The position numbers and the translations under genes were made by a program. Below the pieces are notes generated by a model that saw only the letters and a list, made by a program, of their open reading frames with translations, was not told the DNA's origin and made no database searches. Shown here in pieces: positions 1 to 8,478 of a stretch of 41,904 bases of DNA. Position 1 is the first letter of the stretch, and every line of letters starts with the position of its first letter. The DNA is taken from positions 1-41,904 of the forward strand of contig JAPKDW010000007.1 in the NCBI GenBank assembly GCA_028822375.1. The letters are read 5' to 3'. Source of the stretch: Opitutaceae bacterium. Lineage in GTDB: Bacteria > Verrucomicrobiota > Verrucomicrobiia > Opitutales > Opitutaceae.

Positions 1-767
1 TTCATTTTCTGCCAGCCAGCGGAGGGTCCGAACTTCCCCCAGTTAGCGAGATGAGTTTCCAGATCGGGCCCACTGGTGAAGTAACGCAGATGAGGCAGGT
101 TTGGCCCGGAAAGGGCTTGGCCGTATGCGACAGGGTTCATGCCAAGCTCCCTCATTAATTCGGTTTCACCTTCGTCGAACATAGCCATCTTAACGAGGGC
201 TTTCGTTTCACTGTGACTCTCGTAATCGCGCATCTCGAAAACCCGCGTCGGTATCCGGTCACGTGAAAAGGCGGGTATTTCCATCTGGGGCATGCCGGCG
301 AACGCAAGCAGCAACCAACTGTCAACCCGCTCGAAAGCCGGCGACTGTTTGGGAACCTGCAAGTAGGCGGCCCCCGCTTTCTGGACCTTTGAGTTGGCGT
401 TGAGCGAAGCGCTTACGCGCACGAAGGAATCGAGAGAAGCATGTGTCATCAGCACCCAGACAGGAGAATTAGAGATCGGCTTGCGGGTACCGGCCTTCTT
501 ATCAACGTCGAGTTCAGTGAAGACGCCGGTATTCTTCAGGCCAAGACGGCGGACTGCTGGTAGAAAAGCATCTTCGAGGTAATCGTCGAGCAATGCGGGA
601 TCCGCGTTAGCCTTAAGACGGCTCCCCGCTTTCAAATGATAACAGCGAAGTTCGTAGTACTCTCGAGGAGCGTCTGAATGGCCAGCGGCAGACAGCTTCG
701 AGGACAAGGCTGCTACTGCCGTAGCGGTGGTGGTGGTTTTTAAAAAATCGCGGCGTTTCAGGTCCAT
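1..767 (-). CDS. NIPSNAP-like family protein with Tat-type signal (C-terminus truncated by window edge)
   Basis: Own reading of minus strand from ATG at 767: MDLKRRDFLKTTTTATAVAALSSKLSAAGHSDAPREYYELRCYHLKAGSRLKANADPALLDDYLEDAFLPAVRRLGLKNTGVF... open to window edge. RRDFLK twin-arginine signal; YYELRCYHLK / PAVRRLGLKNTGVF resemble NIPSNAP. Absent from ORF track because it runs off the edge. Confidence 0.75.
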   Translation of the reverse strand, partial: MDLKRRDFLKTTTTATAVAALSSKLSAAGHSDAPREYYELRCYHLKAGSRLKANADPALLDDYLEDAFLPAVRRLGLKNTGVFTELDVDKKAGTRKPISNSPVWVLMTHASLDSFVRVSASLNANSKVQKAGAAYLQVPKQSPAFERVDSWLLLAFAGMPQMEIPAFSRDRIPTRVFEMRDYESHSETKALVKMAMFDEGETELMRELGMNPVAYGQALSGPNLPHLRYFTSGPDLETHLANWGKFGPSAGWQKM

Positions 768-1072
768 GGTATTCTTATTTTCAGGGTGGAAGTTAACGAA
801 ACAAAGCTGTCGGTTTTTCCTAGAGAGATCAACTACAACATCTCAGGGAGCTCGAAAGGAGTCAGCCCTTTGGCGTAAAGCTAAGCCCACGAGGTCAATC
901 GTGCAGGTTCCACGCGAGTCCCCCTCGTACCCCCCGATTTCCGGGAGCAACCAAATGGGTCAGTGCTTGATTCTTGAAAAAATGACCCGCATGGCGACTC
1001 CCACTTCATCATCTTGTCCTGCAAAAAACAAATCAGAGAACGAGCAATTTCAGGATTGCTTCGCCATCTCCG

Positions 1073-1189
1073 CTACGCTCCGTCAGGCTTAATCCCCCAA
1101 AACTGCTTGGCATCGTTTTCCGCGACCATCTTGAGGTAGTGGCGACGGACGATCGCTTCGGAGTTGCTCCCCTGCCGGCCATCGTTCGA
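1073..1189 (-). pseudogene. C-terminal remnant of a tyrosine recombinase/integrase
   Basis: Minus-strand open frame SNDGRQGSNSEAIVRRHYLKMVAENDAKQFWGIKPDGA*, preceded in frame by TAG; resembles the G-N/H-S-x-x-I-V-x-x-H-Y-L catalytic-Tyr tail of site-specific integrases. Confidence 0.6.
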
Positions 1190-1251
1190 CTAAGGAATAC
1201 GGGATTCTCTACTAATGAGATATTCTAAGCTATGCCTAAGAAGAACCGCGC

Positions 1252-2154
1252 TCAAGCGTTTCGCGGATCATCGAGGTGCCTCCGCCAGCTATTCTCTGGC
1301 TGGAACCCCAGCATCCGCTTGGCCTTGGCGTTGGAATAGAACGTCTCTTGAATCCCATGGCCCTCAGCCAAAGGGACTCCGGCATAGAACGCGGCGCGAA
1401 GCTCGTCGCTTGTCCGGTTCACCGAATGGTCGTCGTTCGAGACGTTGAAGACCTCGAACCCCAGACCATTGGTCTTCAGGCACAAATCCACCATCTGCCC
1501 TAAATCGCGGGCGTCGATATAGGCGAAGATATTTCTCAAGCGAAGCCGCGGTTCGTCCAGGTAAGCCGGAAACTTCTCGCGGTACTCGTGCGGCTCGATC
1601 ACATTGTTGATGCGCAGCCCATAGATGTCCGCGCCCGAACGCCGTTGAAACGAGCGCGCTGTAGCTTCGTTAACCACCTTCGACATTGCGTAGCTATCCA
1701 TCGGCACGGTAGAGTGCTTCTCGTCGATGGGCAGGTAATCAGGCTTAACTTCGCCATCGGCAAAACAAATCCCGTAGGTCGTTTCGGACGAGGCGAAAAC
1801 GATCTTCCGGACCCCCATCTTCAAGGCTGCGTCGATGACGTTGTAGGTACCCAGCGCGTTGACACGGTAGCATTCATTGTCCGAGGTGAGCAGCATCCGC
1901 GGCACGGCCGCGAAGTGGACCACTGCATCGAATTTCGGCACGCCGGTTCCCGGCAGCATCTCGTCGCTGCCAGCATAGGAAGCCATTACGTCGTACATCT
2001 GGCCGGCATCGGTAATATCGGCTATCCGGTTGTCGACGCCATCGACCTCCAGCGGTACCTTATCAACATTCAGCACGCGGTGTCCCTGCTCGATAAGGTA
2101 CGACACAGCATGCCGCCCTGCCTTGCCGCTTCCGCCCGTAAACAGAACTCTCAT
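1252..2154 (-). CDS. NAD-dependent epimerase/dehydratase (extended SDR)
   Basis: MRVLFTGGSGKAGRHAVSYLIEQGHRVLNVDK Rossmann GxxGxxG; Y-x3-K (SYAMSKVVNE). Confidence 0.9.
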   Translation of the reverse strand: MRVLFTGGSGKAGRHAVSYLIEQGHRVLNVDKVPLEVDGVDNRIADITDAGQMYDVMASYAGSDEMLPGTGVPKFDAVVHFAAVPRMLLTSDNECYRVNALGTYNVIDAALKMGVRKIVFASSETTYGICFADGEVKPDYLPIDEKHSTVPMDSYAMSKVVNEATARSFQRRSGADIYGLRINNVIEPHEYREKFPAYLDEPRLRLRNIFAYIDARDLGQMVDLCLKTNGLGFEVFNVSNDDHSVNRTSDELRAAFYAGVPLAEGHGIQETFYSNAKAKRMLGFQPENSWRRHLDDPRNA

Positions 2155-2315
2155 CGCGATCCTCCCGATTTGACGCCAACGAAATCAATCAGGCAAGTCC
2201 GACCGATATAATGGCCAGACCCGACATCGAACAGATCGTAGTAACTCGCCCCGCTGGACAAGCGATATTCCAGAAAGGCGGCGTGCAGCGACTTCGAGTT
2301 GGACAAATTGTTCAT
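2151..2315 (-). CDS. Small ORF (54 aa) overlapping the epimerase start by ATGA
   Basis: Minus-strand ATG at 2315: MNNLSNSKSLHAAFLEYRLSSGASYYDLFDVGSGHYIGRTCLIDFVGVKSGGSR*; stop overlaps epimerase ATG. No clear Shine-Dalgarno. Confidence 0.35.
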   Translation of the reverse strand: MNNLSNSKSLHAAFLEYRLSSGASYYDLFDVGSGHYIGRTCLIDFVGVKSGGSR

Positions 2316-2498
2316 GGGCTATTCAATTCTTTCAATTAGGTTTACGTCATAAATCAAAGATTGGACTCAGCCTACTCAAATTTGAAATCGCGTGTCCTCG
2401 CTGCACTCTGGGCTCCGCCCCAACCTTCGGTTGCCCTTCTCCGCTTCGCTTCGTCAAACCCCCTCCGGGGCTTCTCATCCCTTTTCTCATTCCGACAC

Positions 2499-2538
2499 AA
2501 AAAAGCCTCCTACCTATCTAAGGGATTGGAGGCTGTTT
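2499..2538 (-). terminator. Rho-independent terminator downstream of tRNA-Ser
   Basis: Minus-strand hairpin GCCTCC...GGAGGC followed by TTTTTT directly after the tRNA 3' end. Confidence 0.6.
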
Positions 2539-2540
2539 TA

Positions 2541-2629
<89 letters not shown>

Positions 2630-2746
2630 GTAGTCAAATTAGGATCCGAAAGGCATATGCGCCTAATCAGGCGTGTCAATGTTCGGTTTCAGCAAATCCG
2701 ACTCTTCTGCATGACCGCCACTGATTAGCGCCTCTTTCACGCAAAA

Positions 2747-2770
2747 AGCCCCTGGATTGCTCTAGAGGCT
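2747..2770 (-). terminator. Possible terminator of the porin-like gene
   Basis: AGCC(C)CT...AGAGGCT hairpin followed on the minus strand by TTTTTGC. Confidence 0.45.
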
Positions 2771-2800
2771 TTCGCTAACCAGACTAAACTAACCCCTATA

Positions 2801-3727
2801 CTAAAAAGAAAAGATCGTCTCGAATGCGAGCGAGGTCGCTGAGCCCATCGTGTCGAAATCGGTTTCGCTGATCTCAACGAGCATTCCGATATTCTCGCCT
2901 AAGGTCCAACCGGGGCTAAGCGTGTACTTCATCGCCGAATCACCGCCGTCAATTGCATCATCGCTCACACGAGCAGTGATACCGAACGTATCGCTCAATG
3001 CCCAATTGCCCATCACGAGCCACTGCTCGCCTTCGACAGATCCGAAATCATAAGTGTTGTACTCAACGGCGTAGGTTGCATCGCCGACTTCGTAAGACGC
3101 CCAAAAGTTAATCAGATCCATATCCGGTCCCGTATCCATAGCATCCTTCGCGTATCCAAAATAAAGCGTCAACCCGTCAACAGGAGTGAAAACAGCCTTA
3201 GCTTCAATTCCGTATTCGCTGTCTTGAATCGAACCATCAGCGGTATACACAGAATCCAAAAGACCAAGGCCAAGCGTCACCATATCATCGCTGTAATCAT
3301 ACGTTATACCATTGTGGTAACCAGGGATCGTGCCGACGAGATCGTAAGCGTATGAGTACTGGTACAGACCAGTCGGCTCCGCAGTTTCCCAACCATGATA
3401 GCTGAGGAACTTACCGGCGCTAACGCTTGATCCTTCGCCTAGATCATATGTGATGAACGCTTGCTCCAGGTCGAAAGCACCCGTGGAGTTGTCGCCCAAG
3501 TAATTTAAATCGACCTGTCCGGTAACATCCTCGAAGGAGAGGATGAAATCAATTTCAGCCTGATCGAAATTGTAGGAAGACGAGCTTCCGCTATCGTCGT
3601 CCGTACTTGTGGCAGACATATCGAAAAATCCCGTTACGGTGAGGTTTTCGTTAATCTCAATTTGAGCCTGCATCGAACCAGCAACCAATAGTGCTGAAGC
3701 GAATAATCCAATTAGTAGTTTGTTCAT
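2801..3727 (-). CDS. Putative porin / outer-membrane beta-barrel protein
   Basis: Signal peptide MNKLLIGLFASALLVAGSMQAQ; alternating aromatic/acidic beta-strand pattern; C-terminal Phe (AFETIFSF). ORF extends to 3766 but the signal-peptide Met is at 3727. Confidence 0.75.
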   Translation of the reverse strand: MNKLLIGLFASALLVAGSMQAQIEINENLTVTGFFDMSATSTDDDSGSSSSYNFDQAEIDFILSFEDVTGQVDLNYLGDNSTGAFDLEQAFITYDLGEGSSVSAGKFLSYHGWETAEPTGLYQYSYAYDLVGTIPGYHNGITYDYSDDMVTLGLGLLDSVYTADGSIQDSEYGIEAKAVFTPVDGLTLYFGYAKDAMDTGPDMDLINFWASYEVGDATYAVEYNTYDFGSVEGEQWLVMGNWALSDTFGITARVSDDAIDGGDSAMKYTLSPGWTLGENIGMLVEISETDFDTMGSATSLAFETIFSF

Positions 3728-3837
3728 TATAATATATTCAGTGAGTTTATTTTTCATGCGGATCAAGAAATCGAACCACAGACCCTCTTTAGCAAATCGC
3801 TTGCCAACTCTTCACAGTCATTTGAATACAACTCATT

Positions 3838-3925
3838 TTGATCAATCTTGATCCCATCGTCTCAAAATTGAGCTAAAACGAGCACCCTATTGATCACTTT
3901 CGTAGCCCCCTTAATCTTCTTGATC
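3838..3925. promoter_or_regulatory. Phased TTGATC repeats in divergent porin/cyclase intergenic region
   Basis: TTGATC at 3838, 3848, 3890, 3920 on + and an inverted GATCAA at 3763-3768; spacings 10, 42, 30 bp. Confidence 0.4.
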
Positions 3926-3971
3926 TCTAACCCAGCACAGAGATGCTAAGAACCCCTCTTCCCCATAAAGC

Positions 3972-4607
3972 ATGCCTAGAATCATAGATCTCACCCTATC
4001 CTTCCGACCAGGAATGCGCGGATTCAAATCCAAAGTCGCCAAGACAAAAACGCGCGACGGTTGGAACGCCCGTACCTTGACTCTCTACTCCCACGCCGGC
4101 ACCCACATGGATGCTCCCTTTCATTTCGTAGAGAACGGCGGTACCATAGATCAACTCGACCTCAACAAATGCGTCGGCCCATGCCACGTAATTGCCATCG
4201 AGGGTCTGGAACCCAAAGCGCTCATAAACATCGAACACCTCGGCTCAGTTGCCGACACAATCCGTCCCGGAGACCGCATTATACTCAAGACCGGATGGTC
4301 CCAATACGTCGACAACTCCCTCACCTACCGAGACGGACTGCCACGGATCTCCGAAGCTCTCGCCCGTTGGTTCGTCGAGAAGCAAGTTGTTTTCATCGGC
4401 GTCGAACCACCGTCCATCGCTGACGTAAACAATATTCATGAAGTCACTCTTATTCACGAAATCCTGCTTTCTGCCGAAATCGTGATCGCAGAGGGCCTCT
4501 GCAACTTGGATCAATTAAGCCAAGACATCGTCGAGCTCGTAGCCCTTCCGCTAAAACCGGAAGGTGGCGACGGTTGCCCCGCCCGAATAATCGCCATCGA
4601 GCGCTAG
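3972..4607 (+). CDS. Cyclase family protein (kynurenine formamidase-like)
   Basis: MPRIIDLTLSFRPGMRG...SHAGTHMDAPFHF: the HxGTHxDxPxHF metal motif of the cyclase family. Confidence 0.9.
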   Translation: MPRIIDLTLSFRPGMRGFKSKVAKTKTRDGWNARTLTLYSHAGTHMDAPFHFVENGGTIDQLDLNKCVGPCHVIAIEGLEPKALINIEHLGSVADTIRPGDRIILKTGWSQYVDNSLTYRDGLPRISEALARWFVEKQVVFIGVEPPSIADVNNIHEVTLIHEILLSAEIVIAEGLCNLDQLSQDIVELVALPLKPEGGDGCPARIIAIER

Positions 4608-4614
4608 ACCGCGC

Positions 4615-5796
4615 TCACTCCCCTTTTCGAAGCAACCATACCCCTGCTACGCCAACTGCAGCCACAGCCGGCAAACAGGCCCAAATAAGCACCGACCAGC
4701 CGAACTCGAAAAGAAACCACCCTGCTCCCAACGATGCAATCGCTTGCACGCCAAAGACCGCGAAATCATTAGAAGCCTGAGCCTTAAAGCGCTCCGAGTT
4801 ACGATAAGTCTTTGGCAACAAGGCCGTTCCTCCTAGAAAGAGGAAATTCCAACCAACGCCTAGCAAGATTAAAGAACCCAAAAAATGCATCAGCTCCTGC
4901 CCCGCCAACCCAACCGCCATCATAGATCCATAGACAACCGACCCCGCAAGCAACACACGACCAATTCCCAAGTTCTTAATAAGCCACCCGCCAAACAAGC
5001 TCGGCAAGAACATCGAAGCAATGTGTATTTGAATTACGCGTTTTGTACTCGAAAGATCAATACCGCATATTTCATGCATGTTTAGCGGGGTGGCGGTCAT
5101 AACGAAACTCATAACTCCAAAACTGACCCCACTGGCTAAGATCGCTATTACGAAAAGCGGATTCCGAGCGATCTCCAATACGGATCGAGCAGGGGCCTCG
5201 TCTTTCTCAATTGAAACAGTCGGTTCTTTGAACAGAGAGAACACCGCCATCGAAACTAAAATCAACCCCGCTAAAAGCAAAAACGATCCCGCATATCCAT
5301 GCGGCGAATCAATCAAATCCTTACCCAACAGACCAATCTCCGGTCCTATAAAAGCCGATACGATTCCTCCAAGCATCATCACCGAAAATGCCATGGGAAA
5401 ATCATCCGGATCTTTTAAACTCTCAAGCGCTGCAAAACGAAACTGCTGAGCAAACGCCAAATTAACTCCAAGCAGAAACGCGCTCGATAAAAACAATCCG
5501 AAACTCGCGTTCAAAGCCGCCTGTATCGCCAAGAACGATCCAAGCAAGGCAAACCCATACCCCACATAAGAGCCGCGCTTGCGCCCAACCCGCTTCATCA
5601 ACATTGCCGCCGGAATCGTCGCTACCGCCGTACCCAAGATTAAGGCCGTAAAAGGCAACGTCGCCAATTTTGGTGACGGAGCCAAATGCTTTCCCAACAG
5701 TCCACCCACGAACACCATCAAGGGAGCGCTCGACATCGCCAAAAACTGGCAAACCGTAAGCACCCAAACATTTCGCGGAAGACGTCCAATCGACAT
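4615..5796 (-). CDS. MFS transporter
   Basis: 393 aa, about 12 hydrophobic segments, loop motif AMLMKRVGRKRGSYVGYG. Confidence 0.88.
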   Translation of the reverse strand: MSIGRLPRNVWVLTVCQFLAMSSAPLMVFVGGLLGKHLAPSPKLATLPFTALILGTAVATIPAAMLMKRVGRKRGSYVGYGFALLGSFLAIQAALNASFGLFLSSAFLLGVNLAFAQQFRFAALESLKDPDDFPMAFSVMMLGGIVSAFIGPEIGLLGKDLIDSPHGYAGSFLLLAGLILVSMAVFSLFKEPTVSIEKDEAPARSVLEIARNPLFVIAILASGVSFGVMSFVMTATPLNMHEICGIDLSSTKRVIQIHIASMFLPSLFGGWLIKNLGIGRVLLAGSVVYGSMMAVGLAGQELMHFLGSLILLGVGWNFLFLGGTALLPKTYRNSERFKAQASNDFAVFGVQAIASLGAGWFLFEFGWSVLIWACLPAVAAVGVAGVWLLRKGE

Positions 5797-5913
5797 ATCT
5801 CCAATGTAATGCTCACCGGACCCTTTCTAAGCGAACAAATAATCCATTGCCAAATATACTCGATAATCCAACATTCCGCTAACCAATCCTTTAACCCAAA
5901 ACCCTCCAAAACC

Positions 5914-7662
5914 ATGAGGCTTTCTCGTCTACTCCTGATTCCATTCATTCTTTGCTCTCTCAAACTCTCTGCCCAAGATTCCGAGCAGTTCCCACTCGGA
6001 GCCGACTCGCTGCCACAAGCAGGCGTTCCTAAAGGCGAGCTCGTCGAATACACCTTCGAAGAAAGCTCTATTTTCCCCGGTACCTTTCGCGAGTACTGGG
6101 TGTATGTGCCTCAACAATACGACGGAACGAAACCCGCCTGCCTCTATGTTTGCCAGGATAGAGTCATGTACGAGGCGCCTACCGTATTCGACAACTTGAT
6201 CCACAAAGGCGAAATGCCTGTGACCATCGGCGTCTTCATTCGCCATGGACGTGTCCAAGCGCTTGACCAGCCGAATTCTCTTGATCGCTACAACCGAGCT
6301 CATGAATACGACGGATTAGGCGATAACTACGCTCGTTTCCTCATCGACGAGCTTCTGCCCGAAGTAGAAAAGAAAACAACCTCGGACGGTCGAGCAATCC
6401 GAATCTCGAAAGATCCCAACGACCGAATGATCGCCGGCAATAGCAGCGGCGGCATCGCTGCGTTCACTGCAGCCTGGGAACGCCCCGATTCCTTCCGACG
6501 CGTATTCACTGGCGTTGGCACCTACGTCGATCAAATGGGGGGCGATCTATACCCGTCCCTCATTCGAAAAGTCGAACACAAGCCACTTCGCGTTTTTCTC
6601 CAAGACGGCAGCAACGACAACAATCTTCAAGGCGGCGATTGGTGGATGGCTAATCAAACGATGCTCAGCGCGTTTCAATTTTCCGGATACGACGTAAATT
6701 ACGCCTTCAGCGACGGCGGCCACAATCAAAAACATGCCAGCCAGGTATTCCCCGACGCCATGCGTTGGCTCTGGCGCGATTGGCCCAAGCCACTAAAAGC
6801 GAATCCCAACGACAGCTCGCGTGCTCCTATCGCAAAACTCCTCGGACCCGAAAGCGAATGGCAGCTCGTTAGCGATGGGCATTCCTTTACCGAGGGGCCA
6901 GCAGTCAACGCTCAAGGCGAACTCTTTTTCACCGACTTGAGAACCGGCGAACTTTTCAAGTCCAATCCTGATAGATCCGCAAGCGTCTTCGACAAGGACT
7001 CCGGCTCCAACGGACTCCAATTTGGTCCCGACGGCAAACTCTACGCATGCGCCAACGCATACCAGCAAATCGTCGCCTACGAGACCAATGGCAGCAAGAC
7101 GATCATCGCCGAAGGCCTCGGTTCCAACGACATCGCAATCTCCCACAACGGCAACATCTACGTCACCGACCCGAAAGCGAAGAAAGTGTGGCTCATTTCT
7201 CCTAACGGCGAAAAACGCGTGGTCGACGAAGGGATCGAATTTCCGAACGGAGTCCAATTCTCTCCTGATCAGAGTCTCCTCTACGTATCTGACACTCGGG
7301 GCCAGTTCGTATACAGCTACCAAATACAAGCCAACGGATCGCTCGCCCACAAGCAACGCTTCTACCATCTTCGCATCGAAGATGGGGCTATTCAAACCAG
7401 CGCTGACGGCATGACGGTCGATAACGAGGGAACGCTCTACGTAACTACCGAGATGGGTATCCAATTCTGCGATCAAGCAGGTCGCGTCAAGGGCATCATA
7501 AATCGCCCCCAAAACGCTTGGCTATCCAATGTAGTAATCGGAGGCCCCAACTTCGATCAACTCTACGCCACCTGCAAAGACAAGGTCTACGTTCGCTCAA
7601 TCAATGCGAAGGCGTCTCTCTCCTACCAAGCTCCCATCACCCCAGCCAAGCCAAGACTGTAG
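5914..7662 (+). CDS. Secreted esterase (enterochelin-esterase-like) fused to SMP-30/gluconolactonase-like beta-propeller
   Basis: Signal peptide MRLSRLLLIPFILCSLKLSAQ at 5914; esterase GNSSGG nucleophile motif; C-terminal LVSDGHSFTEGPAVNAQGELFFTDLRTGELFK and FPNGVQFSPDQSLLYVSDT typical of SMP-30. Confidence 0.88.
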   Translation: MRLSRLLLIPFILCSLKLSAQDSEQFPLGADSLPQAGVPKGELVEYTFEESSIFPGTFREYWVYVPQQYDGTKPACLYVCQDRVMYEAPTVFDNLIHKGEMPVTIGVFIRHGRVQALDQPNSLDRYNRAHEYDGLGDNYARFLIDELLPEVEKKTTSDGRAIRISKDPNDRMIAGNSSGGIAAFTAAWERPDSFRRVFTGVGTYVDQMGGDLYPSLIRKVEHKPLRVFLQDGSNDNNLQGGDWWMANQTMLSAFQFSGYDVNYAFSDGGHNQKHASQVFPDAMRWLWRDWPKPLKANPNDSSRAPIAKLLGPESEWQLVSDGHSFTEGPAVNAQGELFFTDLRTGELFKSNPDRSASVFDKDSGSNGLQFGPDGKLYACANAYQQIVAYETNGSKTIIAEGLGSNDIAISHNGNIYVTDPKAKKVWLISPNGEKRVVDEGIEFPNGVQFSPDQSLLYVSDTRGQFVYSYQIQANGSLAHKQRFYHLRIEDGAIQTSADGMTVDNEGTLYVTTEMGIQFCDQAGRVKGIINRPQNAWLSNVVIGGPNFDQLYATCKDKVYVRSINAKASLSYQAPITPAKPRL

Positions 7663-7720
7663 TTTCTCAAAGAAGATCTAATCGACTAGCAAACAGACTA
7701 TCTGAACAAACCGCCTCTTT

Positions 7721-7927
7721 TCAGCAAGCTGCCATGAACATGCGATTGTCGGTACCCTTTTCGCCAATACGGGCTTGATAAAGTTTACCACACCGAGGGC
7801 AGCTTCCGACATACGCTGTACCTTCGTCGTTCTGGTACAATCGACCGTAACAAGCGCAATTGACAAAGCGAACGCCCAGAAAGCGTTTTCCTTTGTTAGA
7901 CACTTTTCGAGAAAGCTGCGAACGCAT
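7721..7927 (-). CDS. Small zinc-ribbon-like protein
   Basis: MRSQLSRKVSNKGKRFLGVRFVNCACYGRLYQNDEGTAYVGSCPRCGKLYQARIGEKGTDNRMFMAAC; CxC...CPRC cysteine pairs; A/G-rich RBS upstream. Confidence 0.6.
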   Translation of the reverse strand: MRSQLSRKVSNKGKRFLGVRFVNCACYGRLYQNDEGTAYVGSCPRCGKLYQARIGEKGTDNRMFMAAC

Positions 7928-7951
7928 GCTTCGAACCTTTCCTTTTCCCTT

Positions 7952-8458
7952 TCAAGACGCAGTTGCCGCGTACTCAAACTGACTAGCTAGAACTTCCATT
8001 GAACCGACTAGCGACATCCAATGGAAATCGTCTCGTCCATAGGGTTCCCAGCTTTCGACTACAGAAGCATGACCATCTTTCTGCCACATAAGCATGTAGT
8101 AGTCCATACCCTGTTCGCCATCGCTATGGTCCTGGCATTCGAGCAAAAATGGAAGATCCAAGAAACTGAATACCGGATGGTCTTTCTCGATATTCGTTTG
8201 AAGTACGTTTACTTCCGGCGACCGATCCTCGGAACCAACCAATTCGCAATCTTCCAAAAACTCCCATACAGTTTCACAATATCGAGCGAGCGTTAGCACG
8301 TTCGAATCATCATTGAAAACCACTGAATACACCTGCTCCGGACCATTTGCCGGAACATGAATCAAACTAACGTAATCACCGCTAAAGCGGTGATTTCCCT
8401 TATGACAAGGGGTAAATGAAAGTAACATGGAAAGGTACTGATCAATATCGTTTGTCAT
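7952..8458 (-). CDS. Hypothetical protein (168 aa)
   Basis: AGGAGG Shine-Dalgarno upstream of ATG; complete ORF between flagellin and zinc-ribbon ORF. Confidence 0.7.
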   Translation of the reverse strand: MTNDIDQYLSMLLSFTPCHKGNHRFSGDYVSLIHVPANGPEQVYSVVFNDDSNVLTLARYCETVWEFLEDCELVGSEDRSPEVNVLQTNIEKDHPVFSFLDLPFLLECQDHSDGEQGMDYYMLMWQKDGHASVVESWEPYGRDDFHWMSLVGSMEVLASQFEYAATAS

Positions 8459-8478
8459 TAAATGCCTCCTATTTTGGA

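Noticed and set aside
1588-2211. 207-aa + strand ORF
   Set aside because: Antisense to the epimerase, which has canonical SDR motifs.
6793-7512. 239-aa - strand ORF
   Set aside because: Antisense shadow of the esterase/SMP-30 gene; no recognisable domain.
7678-7977. 99-aa - strand ORF overlapping the zinc-ribbon ORF
   Set aside because: Alternative frame without the CPRC zinc-ribbon features; the 7721-7927 frame is more protein-like and has its own RBS.
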